Assembly: GCF_014207955.1 (NCBI RefSeq)
Contig: NZ_JACHLK010000002.1
Coordinates: 1-64,000 of the forward strand
DNA length: 64,000 nucleotides
Direction of reading: 5' to 3'
Source: Acidovorax soli
Lineage (GTDB): Bacteria; Pseudomonadota; Gammaproteobacteria; Burkholderiales; Burkholderiaceae_C
The notes under the pieces are model-generated. The model searched no databases. It saw only the letters and a list, made by a program, of their open reading frames with translations, and had not been told where the DNA came from. A program made the translations under genes and the position numbers. Positions 1 through 7,570 of this stretch are shown piece after piece (the first letter of the stretch is position 1; the number at the start of each line of letters is the position of its first letter).

Positions 1-85
1 CCTTCCCATCCCGAACAGGACAGTGAAACGACTTTGCGCCGATGATAGTGCGGGTTCCCGTGTGAAAGTAGGTCATCGTCAGGCT
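1..85 (+). rRNA. rrf: 5S ribosomal RNA, 3' part
   Basis: The left edge cuts into a 5S rRNA gene. The segment reads through the conserved CCCATCCCGAACAGG loop and ends in GGTCATCGTCAGGC, the 3' strand of the terminal helix whose partner (GCCTGATGACC type) lies left of the window. A strong terminator follows 13 bases later, so this is the end of an rRNA operon. The exact 3' end is uncertain by one or two bases. Confidence 0.93.
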
Positions 86-97
86 CTTACAGCCCTC

Positions 98-135
98 AAA
101 ACCCCTCAGCTCCTAGCGGACTGAGGGGTTTTGTC
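98..135 (+). terminator. Rho-independent terminator of the rRNA operon
   Basis: Perfect 12-base stem AAAACCCCTCAG (98-109) with CTGAGGGGTTTT (121-132) around an 11-base loop, ending in a T run, directly after the 5S rRNA. Confidence 0.9.
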
Positions 136-177
136 TTTGGGCCAGCGAAAAGCGTATTCGTGCTGCCCGAGTGCAGG

Positions 178-203
178 TGAAAAGGGCCGCTTTCGCGGCC
201 CTT
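178..203 (-). terminator. Terminator of qorB
   Basis: Nine-base perfect stem AAGGGCCGC (182-190) / GCGGCCCTT (195-203) with a TTTC loop. Read on the minus strand it lies seven bases after the qorB stop codon and is followed by TTTCACC. It faces the rRNA terminator, so the convergent units are both closed. Confidence 0.75.
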
Positions 204-210
204 GCGCTCA

Positions 211-1065
<855 letters not shown>

Positions 1066-1124
1066 GTGAAAAACCTTGGTTGAAAAAGAAAGAGAAGGCA
1101 GAATAGCGATGAAGCTAACTTTTC

Positions 1125-1150
1125 GTAAGTACGTACATAAAGGTAAGTAC
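1125..1150. promoter_or_regulatory. Putative HxlR (QorR) operator repeats
   Basis: Two exact copies of GTAAGTAC (1125-1132 and 1143-1150) lie 18 bases apart in the 88-base divergent gap between qorB and qorR. The first copy merges into the palindrome GTACGTAC (1129-1136). The position just ahead of the regulator start suggests autoregulation. Binding by QorR is inferred. Confidence 0.55.
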
Positions 1151-1153
1151 CCT

Positions 1154-1633
1154 ATGCCTGATCCCACCACGCCCCCTCCCACCCCCACCGGTCTTCAGGA
1201 GGGCATTGCCGAGCGGCTGCAGCGCGGCCAGCTGTTCTCCCCCGATTGCCCTTCGCGTGCGGTGCTGCAGCATGTGACCAGCCGCTGGGGCGTGCTGGTG
1301 CTGGTGGCGCTGCTGGCCGGTACGCACCGCTTCAGCGACCTGCGCCGCAAGGTGGGCGGGGTCAGCGAAAAGATGCTGGCCCAGACCCTGCAGTGGCTGG
1401 AGAGCGATGGTTTCGTGCTGCGCATCTCCCACCCCGTGGTGCCGCCCCATGTCGAGTACAGCCTGACCCCCATGGGTACCGAGGTGGCGCGCCAGGTCGA
1501 GGGGCTGGTGGACTGGATCGAGGGCAATCTGCACCGCATCATGGACAAGCACCGTGCGGATGCCGCAGGCGGGAGCGCAACGGCCCAGCCCACCGATATG
1601 GGCGCCGGGTGGGTGTTCTCTGCGGCACTGTAG
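1154..1633 (+). CDS. qorR: HxlR/YtfH family transcriptional regulator
   Basis: This 159-residue protein contains one winged-helix HxlR domain: SRWGVLVLVALLAGTHRFSD and the recognition segment KMLAQTLQWLESDGFV are typical. HxlR regulators commonly sense electrophiles or redox stress; the linked qorB fits that. I start at ATG 1154 because the domain begins soon after, and the earlier in-frame ATG (1076) would place the repeat operator inside the coding region. The C-terminal 25 residues extend beyond the usual family end of about 130. No CxxxC-type sensor is obvious; one Cys lies before the HTH (PDCPSRAVL), as in the redox-sensing members. Confidence 0.85.
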   Translation: MPDPTTPPPTPTGLQEGIAERLQRGQLFSPDCPSRAVLQHVTSRWGVLVLVALLAGTHRFSDLRRKVGGVSEKMLAQTLQWLESDGFVLRISHPVVPPHVEYSLTPMGTEVARQVEGLVDWIEGNLHRIMDKHRADAAGGSATAQPTDMGAGWVFSAAL

Positions 1634-1658
1634 ACTGGCCGCAGGGAGGTTGTAGGGA

Positions 1659-2162
1659 ATGGGTGTATCGATTGAACCTGTCGCGCCAGCGCATTTCGAG
1701 GGGCTGTGGCGCGCGCTCGACGTGGTGGCGAGAGAGAAGCGCTATCTGGCCTTCACCGAGGCGCCGGCCTGGGAGTCCTCACGGGCTTTCTATGAGCACA
1801 TCGTTGCCAATGACCTGTGCCAGGTGGTGGCGGTGCTGGACGATGAGGTCGTAGGGTGGTGCGACATCCTGCCTGGTGTAGGGCAGACGCGGGCGCATGT
1901 CGGCACGCTGGGCATTGGGCTCGTGCCCGCTGCGCGGCAGCAGGGCATTGGCGCCCGGCTGATGCGAGCCGCCATCGATGGCGCCTGGGCCCGGGGCCTG
2001 ACCCGCATCGAGCTGAGCGTGCGTGCCGACAACGCCAATGCCCAAGCGCTGTACAAGCGTTTGGGATTTGAGCCGGAGGGCGTCCGCCGCCGCTCGGTGC
2101 GTGTGGATGGCCAATACCACGACAGCCTGGCCATGGCACTGCTGCGCGACGAGGGTGCCTGA
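1659..2162 (+). CDS. GNAT family N-acetyltransferase
   Basis: A 167-residue single-domain acetyltransferase. The acetyl-CoA pyrophosphate loop is visible as RQQGIGARLM around residues 92-101, preceded by the beta-4 strand VGTLGIGLVP and followed by the beta-5 LSVRADNANAQALYKRLGFEPEG, which is typical of RimI/RimJ-like and antibiotic-acetylating members. The substrate cannot be read from sequence. The gene follows qorR by 25 bases and precedes an SnoaL-like gene, so it may share transcription with them, but no functional link is evident. Confidence 0.85.
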   Translation: MGVSIEPVAPAHFEGLWRALDVVAREKRYLAFTEAPAWESSRAFYEHIVANDLCQVVAVLDDEVVGWCDILPGVGQTRAHVGTLGIGLVPAARQQGIGARLMRAAIDGAWARGLTRIELSVRADNANAQALYKRLGFEPEGVRRRSVRVDGQYHDSLAMALLRDEGA

Positions 2163-2191
2163 GCCAGGCCTGATCCCTCAGAGGAGGAGGC

Positions 2192-2596
2192 ATGCAAAGC
2201 GATGAAGATCAGATTCGGCAACTGGTAGCCACCTGGATGTCCGCCACCAGCGCTGGCGATGTCGAGACCGTCATGGACCTGATGGCCGACGACGTGGTTT
2301 TCCTCACGCCGGGCAGGGCGCCGATGTCCAAGGCGAATTTTCGGGCGGCGGCGGAGGCGCAGGCCGGTGCCTCCGGGCCGAAGATCGACGGCAGGAGCGA
2401 GATCCTGGAGGTGCAGGTGGCCGGTGAATGGGCCTTTGCCCGTGCGCATCTCACCGTGGCAGTCACGCCGCCTGGTGGGGCTGCACCCACGGTGCGTACG
2501 GGGCCGGTACTCAGCGTGTTCCGCAAGGAGCAGGGGCGCTGGCTGCTGGCACGGGATGCGAACATGCTGGTGGTGCAGAAGATGGACCCTGCCTGA
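2192..2596 (+). CDS. SgcJ/EcaC-like SnoaL/NTF2-fold protein
   Basis: A 134-residue cytoplasmic protein with the NTF2-like cone fold seen in SgcJ/EcaC and DUF4440 proteins. The N-terminal helix DQIRQLVATWMSATSAGDVETVMDLMADDVVFLTPG and the strand ending WLLARDANML are characteristic. Such proteins are often small isomerases or of unknown role; the name oxidoreductase given to this family has little experimental basis. A strong ribosome site (GAGGAGGAGGC) precedes ATG 2192. It is 29 bases downstream of the GNAT gene. Confidence 0.78.
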   Translation: MQSDEDQIRQLVATWMSATSAGDVETVMDLMADDVVFLTPGRAPMSKANFRAAAEAQAGASGPKIDGRSEILEVQVAGEWAFARAHLTVAVTPPGGAAPTVRTGPVLSVFRKEQGRWLLARDANMLVVQKMDPA

Positions 2597-2626
2597 GAGC
2601 CGGCGAGCGAGGAGATATTCGACACC

Positions 2627-3496
2627 ATGAAAAGGCTTGCCCGCAACCGGAACCGGCACCGAAGTCGTCGCCAGTTGTTGCGCCGGGCGCTGCGCGCCTG
2701 GGGCACCGACCGTGGCTGGAAAGCCATTGCTGCGTTGCAGCTGAGCGCTTCGCCATCGCTTCTGGCACTTGTGCATTCGCTGTGTGCCAGCCCCAGTTGG
2801 TGGCGCCGGGCGCTGGGTTTGTATGTGGCGTCGCAACTACAGCGCCCCCGGCCTGCGGGCGATGCCCTGGGTCCGGTCGCCTACGCCATGGAGGCCACGC
2901 AGGCCTTGTTGCTGGCGGGCTTGCATGACCCCCACGGCGAGGTGGTTTGCGCGGCAGTCTCCGGTCTTGGTCACCGGCCGCATCCCGAAGCCTTGGCGAC
3001 ATTGGTGGACTTGGCGGGGCATGCCGACAGTGGAACGCGCTGGGATGTTGCCGTGGCGTTCAGCCACTACCATGGGCCGGCCGCCATTGACGCGCTGATG
3101 CGCCTGGCCGTGGATGCCGACCCCGAGGTGCGTGACTGGGCCACCTTCGGTCTGGGGACCCAGCAGACCGTCGATACGCCGCAGGTGCGCGAAGTGCTCT
3201 GGCGCAACCTCAATGATGACGACGAGGACGTTCGGGGCGAAGCGCTGGTGGGCTTGGCGGCGCGGCGCGATCTGCGGGTGATTGATCACCTGCTGGCACA
3301 GCTGGGCTCCGACTGCCGGGTGTACCAGTTGGATTCGGCAGAGCAGTTGGCAAGCCCCGCGCTGTTGCCTGCGCTCCGTGCCCTGGAGGATGGACTGCGC
3401 GACAGCGAGCGTGAGGGCTATTGGTTCGGGCGGCTGCGGTCGGCGATAGATGCCTGCTCACGAGCTTCGCCGTCGGATGCACAGGCCGACCGATAG
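2627..3496 (+). CDS. HEAT-repeat protein
   Basis: A 289-residue soluble protein. A basic N-terminus (residues 1-25, rich in Arg) leads into alpha-helical HEAT-like repeats. The clearest repeat units are at LLLAGLHDPHGEVVCAAVSGL, LMRLAVDADPEVRDWATFGL and LWRNLNDDDEDVRGEALVGL, each with the D-x-x-V-R/C turn. HEAT-repeat proteins act as binding scaffolds, and in bacterial genomes close relatives often sit in toxin-immunity arrays. The next two genes resemble immunity-type small proteins, so an immunity role is possible. Function is otherwise unknown. Confidence 0.75.
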   Translation: MKRLARNRNRHRSRRQLLRRALRAWGTDRGWKAIAALQLSASPSLLALVHSLCASPSWWRRALGLYVASQLQRPRPAGDALGPVAYAMEATQALLLAGLHDPHGEVVCAAVSGLGHRPHPEALATLVDLAGHADSGTRWDVAVAFSHYHGPAAIDALMRLAVDADPEVRDWATFGLGTQQTVDTPQVREVLWRNLNDDDEDVRGEALVGLAARRDLRVIDHLLAQLGSDCRVYQLDSAEQLASPALLPALRALEDGLRDSEREGYWFGRLRSAIDACSRASPSDAQADR

Positions 3497-3508
3497 GCTG
3501 CAGTGGTT

Positions 3509-3514
3509 TAGCAT
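3509..3514 (+). promoter_or_regulatory. Possible -10 element placed for a leaderless message
   Basis: TAGCAT ends six bases before ATG 3521, so transcription would begin at or next to the start codon. No Shine-Dalgarno sequence is seen ahead of this ATG, and no good -35 hexamer is visible. Confidence 0.35.
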
Positions 3515-3520
3515 GCGCCC

Positions 3521-3775
3521 ATGAAACTGCACGGATACCCGAACGAAGGCGAGCCGCAGGATACCAGTGCATCCGCTGAATTGGCAGAGGTGACTCTGGA
3601 GGCTGCGCCCAATGAGTTGCGCGCAATGGCTGCCTTCTTCCTGACTGCTGCGGACGAGATGGACCGAATGGGGGCTGCATATGACCATCTGCATTTGGCG
3701 GATGCCATGCCCCAGTTCAGAAACTCGCCGCATTTGACAGTGTTTCGATTGCTGGAGGATATCGGTAGTGCATGA
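3521..3775 (+). CDS. Imm32-like small immunity-type protein
   Basis: An 84-residue protein: MKLHGYPNEGE, then ELAEVTLEAAPNELRAMAAFFLTAADEM and a terminal strand HLTVFRLL. This pattern (short beta-strand, long helix with DEM, then a his-containing loop DHLHL) resembles the Imm32 family of polymorphic-toxin immunity proteins. The match is from memory of the family pattern and not from a search. The end overlaps the next gene by eight bases, so the two are co-translated. No toxin gene is in the window. Confidence 0.55.
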   Translation: MKLHGYPNEGEPQDTSASAELAEVTLEAAPNELRAMAAFFLTAADEMDRMGAAYDHLHLADAMPQFRNSPHLTVFRLLEDIGSA

Positions 3776-4205
3776 GGCAGCGAAACCGATCCCGGTAAAG
3801 TACCTTCACTTGGCACCGGACGATCCCCTACCGGAGGTGCCGAACCCTCTGCCAAGCCGCGTAGTGGTGATCGTGGAAGCCGAGGGATCTGCGCAATGGC
3901 AAGCGGCTACCAGCGATTGGCTGGTAGCCTCGGGGTGCCTGTACATGATGGCCTGGGGGCTGGGATGCAGCAGCTGGGATGACTCCGTGGACTGGGCGTT
4001 GCTTGGCGCCTTTCGTTTCGAGGACATTCCACCAGAGCGCTTTGTCATGACGTCCTGGCACGAAAACGAAACGCTCGATGATGTCTTTTTCTTCTGCAAG
4101 CAATGCGCGCTTCACGATTCGGTGAACTTGGCGCAAACGGTGCTCTTGCACATTGCAAAGCAGCCTGCAGAGCAACGGATCATGGACGTTTACGCGCAGG
4201 CCTGA
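3768..4205 (+). CDS. DUF7684-like protein
   Basis: A 145-residue soluble acidic protein starting with GTG 3768 inside the end of the preceding gene. The conserved-looking blocks are WLVASGCLYMMAWGLGCSSWDDSVDW and FVMTSWHENETLDDVFFFCKQCALH, rich in Trp, Cys and acidic residues; these fit the family I know as DUF7684. No catalytic motif is recognised. The coupling to the Imm32-like gene suggests a shared role, perhaps immunity, but the function is unknown. Confidence 0.6.
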   Translation: MHEAAKPIPVKYLHLAPDDPLPEVPNPLPSRVVVIVEAEGSAQWQAATSDWLVASGCLYMMAWGLGCSSWDDSVDWALLGAFRFEDIPPERFVMTSWHENETLDDVFFFCKQCALHDSVNLAQTVLLHIAKQPAEQRIMDVYAQA

Positions 4206-4242
4206 TGCCTGCTCGACCATTGTTCGTCGGTGCGCCTGGGCT

Positions 4243-4644
4243 TCAGACGCTGCCCCGCAAACTGCGCCGCAGCCTGACGATGAGCACCGGTGGCAGCAGC
4301 AGGTCCACCGCCAAGATGCCGATCAGCGCAGGGGCGGGCGCGCCGTGCAGCCCCCACGCCACGGCGCGGGCCAGGCCGGCGGCGAACAGCACAGCCAGGG
4401 TTGCCACGACGATGGGCTCGTAGCGGCGCAGGTCCTGAAGGCCGATCCACAGGGCGATGCCCATGAGTGAAAAGCTCACGCCGTAGAAGCGGTTCTGGCT
4501 GTCCAGCGAGGGGTCGGCGGCCATCTGCGCCGAGATTGGCACGCCCAGCATCAGGTCGGCATGCATGCCCATAGTGAGGTGCAGGGCCGCGACGGCGATG
4601 AATGCGATGGACAGAATCCTGAGGGCCAGCTGCAGTGCGCGCAT
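4243..4644 (-). CDS. DUF4345 family membrane protein
   Basis: A 133-residue inner-membrane protein with about four hydrophobic segments (ILSIAFIAVAALHLTMG, FYGVSFSLMGIALWIG, IVVATLAVLFAAGLARAVAWG, LIGILAVDLLLPPVLIV) and the conserved NRFYG turn of DUF4345. The function is unknown. I chose the second ATG (4644): AAGG lies nine bases upstream of it but abuts the first ATG. It lies 59 bases downstream of a TetR gene on the same strand, so it is the probable target or partner of that regulator. Confidence 0.75.
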   Translation of the reverse strand: MRALQLALRILSIAFIAVAALHLTMGMHADLMLGVPISAQMAADPSLDSQNRFYGVSFSLMGIALWIGLQDLRRYEPIVVATLAVLFAAGLARAVAWGLHGAPAPALIGILAVDLLLPPVLIVRLRRSLRGSV

Positions 4645-4703
4645 GGAGAACATCCTTGGTGGGTGGTTGGTTGATCGATGGGTGGAGTGGCGGGTGCCAG
4701 TGC

Positions 4704-5315
4704 TCAGCCCGCGGGCGGCAGCCCGATGCCCATGCGGCAGAACGACTGCACGGCGTGGACGAGGCGCTTGCGGTCCGACGGACCCGGGGATTCGCCGGCA
4801 TCGTCGATGGCGCCATGCACGGCGCTGAACACCATGACCGCCACGAGGTGGGCGTTGTCAGCGGTCCAGGCACCGGCCTGCGCGCCCTGGGCGATCAGCC
4901 CCTCTAGATCGCGGACCACGGGGTTGGCCTGGTGCAGCCGGTCGTGAGTGGGACGCATCTGGTGGAAGACCAGATCGTGCAGGGCGCGCTCGTCCAGGTA
5001 GGTATTCACTGCCGCGTCGATCCAGCGGTCGAAGCGGGCGATCCAGTCCGAGGGCGGGTGCCCGTCCGCGGCGGTCTGCAAGCGCTCCAGAAAGCGGGCG
5101 ACAAAGCGCTCTCGCAGGGCTGCGAGCACATCGTCCTTGGTCTTGAAATAAACGTAGTAGGTGCCCTTGGCGACCCCGGCGCCCTTGACGATTTCGTCCA
5201 CGCTGGTCTCGGTGAAGCCCTTGCCCAGAAACAGGGCCTGCGCCGCATCCATCAGCTCCTCGCGGCGGATTTCGGCGGGCTTGGTACGGGGTTGGCCGGT
5301 GGCTGTGGAGCGCAT
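4704..5315 (-). CDS. TetR family transcriptional regulator
   Basis: A 203-residue repressor. The N-terminal TetR helix-turn-helix is textbook: REELMDAAQALFLGKGFTETSVDEIVKGAGVAKGTYYVYFKTKDDVLAAL, residues about 17-65. The C-terminal ligand domain (about 75-200) is helical and variable. A perfect 19-base palindrome lies 40 bases upstream of the start (5355-5373), consistent with autorepression of the tetR-DUF4345 unit. The ligand is unknown. Confidence 0.9.
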   Translation of the reverse strand: MRSTATGQPRTKPAEIRREELMDAAQALFLGKGFTETSVDEIVKGAGVAKGTYYVYFKTKDDVLAALRERFVARFLERLQTAADGHPPSDWIARFDRWIDAAVNTYLDERALHDLVFHQMRPTHDRLHQANPVVRDLEGLIAQGAQAGAWTADNAHLVAVMVFSAVHGAIDDAGESPGPSDRKRLVHAVQSFCRMGIGLPPAG

Positions 5316-5354
5316 GCTGCGGTAGAGCGGTGCCTGGGGTGGATGGCTTGTAGT

Positions 5355-5373
5355 TTGACTGACCGTCAGTCAA
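5355..5373. promoter_or_regulatory. Perfect palindrome, probable TetR operator
   Basis: TTGACTGACCGTCAGTCAA is a perfect inverted repeat with nine-base arms around one base. It contains the TGACTGAC/GTCAGTCA half-sites found in many TetR operators and lies upstream of the tetR gene ending at 4704. Confidence 0.75.
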
Positions 5374-5391
5374 TTATGGGTTGAAAATCAG

Positions 5392-5435
5392 ATGCCCCGC
5401 TGTGGCGCCCTTGAGAGGTGGCTGCGGCGGGGCAT
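5392..5435 (-). terminator. Possible terminator of the prp operon
   Basis: Nine-base inverted repeat ATGCCCCGC (5392-5400) / GCGGGGCAT (5427-5435) with a 26-base spacer, downstream of the last gene of the prp cluster. On the minus strand it is followed by CTGATTTTC, a weak T run. The long loop lowers confidence. Confidence 0.4.
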
Positions 5436-5474
5436 TCCGGGCATGCTGGGGCGGCCAGGGGCCGCGCACTACCG

Positions 5475-6338
5475 TCACCGGTACTTCTGCTCCAGCGCAT
5501 CCCACTCGTGCTTGCGCACCAACCGCTGCCGCTCCGCGAACGGCGCCACCAGGGTGGGGTCCTCGTCGATGCGCTGCGTCTCGCGCAGCACCGTCAGCGC
5601 CTTCTGCATGCCTGCCACCGCGCCCTGCAGCGCGGCGTTGGCGTAGAGCACGATGCCGTAGCCCAGGCCGGCCAGTTCGTCGGCGCTGAAGATCGGTGTC
5701 TTGCCCCCGATCACCATGTTCATGAGTTGGGGCCGGTCGGCCAGGCGGCGGGGCAGGGCGCGTATCTCTTCGGCCGTAGTCACGGCCTCCACGAACAGGA
5801 TGTCTGCACCGGCTTCACCGAAGCGCTGGGCGCGCTCCACCGCCGCCTCGAAGCCCTGGGTGGCGCAGGCATCGGTGCGCGCCAGGATGAGGGTGTCGGG
5901 ATCGCGGCGGGCGTCCACGGCCGCCTTGATCTTGCCCAGCATCTCCTCGGTGCTGATGACCTCCTTGCCGTTGAAGTGCCCGCAGCGCTTGGGGCTGACC
6001 TGGTCTTCGAGCTGGATGCAGTCGGCCCCGGCGCGCTCCAGTGTGCGCACCGCATGGTAGGTGTTGAGTGCGTTGCCGAAGCCGGTGTCGGCGTCCACGA
6101 TCAGCGGCAACTCCACCGCATCGCGGATGCGTGCCGTGTGGTCGGCGATGTCGGCGAGGCCCATGAAGGCCTGGTCGGGCAGGCCGAACCACATGTTGGT
6201 GACGCCGGCGCCGGTGACGTAGATCGCTTCGAAGCCCAGGTCTTCGATGACCTTGGCGGACAGGGCGTTGAAAGCGCCGGGCACGAGCACGCCACGGCGG
6301 GCTTCGGCCAGGGCTTTGAGGGTTTTGCGGGTAGACAT
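5475..6338 (-). CDS. PrpB-like isocitrate lyase/PEP mutase family enzyme
   Basis: The 287-residue TIM-barrel enzyme has the metal-binding DADTGFG and the catalytic-loop motif SPKRCGHFNGKEV. In this place, after prpF, one expects 2-methylisocitrate lyase (PrpB), which splits 2-methylisocitrate into pyruvate and succinate. However, where canonical PrpB has NITEFG, this protein has NMVIGGKTP, as in dimethylmalate lyase and oxaloacetate decarboxylase-like members, and the tail does not resemble E. coli PrpB. So the family is sure, the substrate is not. Start 6338 is chosen for its AGGAAA site; an earlier ATG at 6362 overlaps the prpF stop as ATGA. Confidence 0.75.
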   Translation of the reverse strand: MSTRKTLKALAEARRGVLVPGAFNALSAKVIEDLGFEAIYVTGAGVTNMWFGLPDQAFMGLADIADHTARIRDAVELPLIVDADTGFGNALNTYHAVRTLERAGADCIQLEDQVSPKRCGHFNGKEVISTEEMLGKIKAAVDARRDPDTLILARTDACATQGFEAAVERAQRFGEAGADILFVEAVTTAEEIRALPRRLADRPQLMNMVIGGKTPIFSADELAGLGYGIVLYANAALQGAVAGMQKALTVLRETQRIDEDPTLVAPFAERQRLVRKHEWDALEQKYR

Positions 6339-6358
6339 GGATTCGTTGTTTCCTGTGT

Positions 6359-7558
6359 TCATTTGGGGAAGGAGTCGCCGGGTACGCGGACCCAGCCCTC
6401 CATCAGGATGCGGGCGCTGCGGCTCATCAGGGCCTTGGTGACCTGCCACTGGCCGCCGCGCAGTGCAGCCTCGGCCCCTACGCGCAGCGTGCCCGAGGGG
6501 TGGCCGAAGCGCACAGCCTGGCGCTCGCCGCCACCCGCTGCCAGATTGACCAGCGTGCCGGGAATGGCCGCGGCCGTACCGATGGCTACGGCCGCCGTAC
6601 CCATCATGGCGTGGTGCAGCTTGCCCATGGAGAGCGCGCGCACCAGCAAGTCCACCTCAGCGGCCTGCACGGCCTTGCCGCTCGACGCGGTGTAGCTGGC
6701 CGGCGGCGCGACAAAGGCCACCTTGGGGGTGTGTTGGCGCTTCGCGGCTTCGGCAATGTCCTGGATCAGTCCCATCCGGACGGCGCCGTGGGCGCGTATC
6801 GTTTCGAAGCGTGCCAGTGCCTGCGCGTCGCCGTTGATCGCGTCCTGCAGTTCGGTTCCGGTGTAGCCGATGTCGGCGGCGTTGACGAAGATGGTTGGTA
6901 TGCCCGCGTTGATCAGCGTGGCGCGCAGCGTTCCCACGCCGGGCACCTCCAGGTCATCGACCACCTGGCCGGTGGGGAACATGGAACCTCCACCGTCACC
7001 ATCGCCCTCGTCGGCAGGGTCGAGGAACTCCAGCGCCACCTCGGCGGCCGGAAAGGTCACCCCATCGAGCTCGAACTCACCGGTTTCCTGCACCTGGCCG
7101 CCCGTGATGGGCACATGCGCCACGATGGTCTTGCCGATATTGGCCTGCCAGATGCGCACCGTGCAGATGCCGTTGGCGGGAACGCGTTCGGCAGGCAGCA
7201 GGCCGTTGGCGATCGCAAAAGGGCCGACCGCCGCGGACAGGTTGCCGCAGTTGCCCGACCAGTCGACGAAGGCGCTATCGATGGACACCTGGCCGAACAG
7301 GTAATCCACGTCGTGGCCGGGCCGGGCCGACGGCGAAAGGATCACCGCCTTGGACGTGGACGAAGTCGCCCCGCCCATGCCATCGATCTGCTTGCCATAC
7401 GGGTCCGGGCTGCCGATCACGCGCAGCAGCAGCGCATCGCGTGCGGCGCCGGGCTGCTGGGCTGCAAGCGGCAGGTCCTGCAGGCGAAAGAATACGCCCT
7501 TGCTGGTACCTCCGCGCAGGTAGGTGGCGGGTATCCTGATCTGGGGTTGGAATGCCAT
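6359..7558 (-). CDS. prpF: 2-methylaconitate cis-trans isomerase
   Basis: A 399-residue protein close to the Shewanella PrpF length (about 397). PrpF isomerises the 2-methylaconitate isomer made by AcnD so that it can be rehydrated in the 2-methylcitrate cycle. Family blocks seen are ATYLRGGTSKGVFF at the N-terminus, the DGMGGATSSTSKAVI segment, DWSGNCGNLSAAVGPFAI and MGKLHHAMMGTAAVAIGTAA. The gene starts 12 bases after acnD, and its ribosome site (GAGGA) overlaps the acnD stop region, so the two are translated together. Confidence 0.93.
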   Translation of the reverse strand: MAFQPQIRIPATYLRGGTSKGVFFRLQDLPLAAQQPGAARDALLLRVIGSPDPYGKQIDGMGGATSSTSKAVILSPSARPGHDVDYLFGQVSIDSAFVDWSGNCGNLSAAVGPFAIANGLLPAERVPANGICTVRIWQANIGKTIVAHVPITGGQVQETGEFELDGVTFPAAEVALEFLDPADEGDGDGGGSMFPTGQVVDDLEVPGVGTLRATLINAGIPTIFVNAADIGYTGTELQDAINGDAQALARFETIRAHGAVRMGLIQDIAEAAKRQHTPKVAFVAPPASYTASSGKAVQAAEVDLLVRALSMGKLHHAMMGTAAVAIGTAAAIPGTLVNLAAGGGERQAVRFGHPSGTLRVGAEAALRGGQWQVTKALMSRSARILMEGWVRVPGDSFPK

Positions 7559-7570
7559 GGCGTATTGTCC

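Noticed and set aside
5475..6338. Assignment as canonical 2-methylisocitrate lyase prpB
   Set aside because: Key NITEFG segment is replaced and the C-terminus differs; the family name is kept without the gene symbol.
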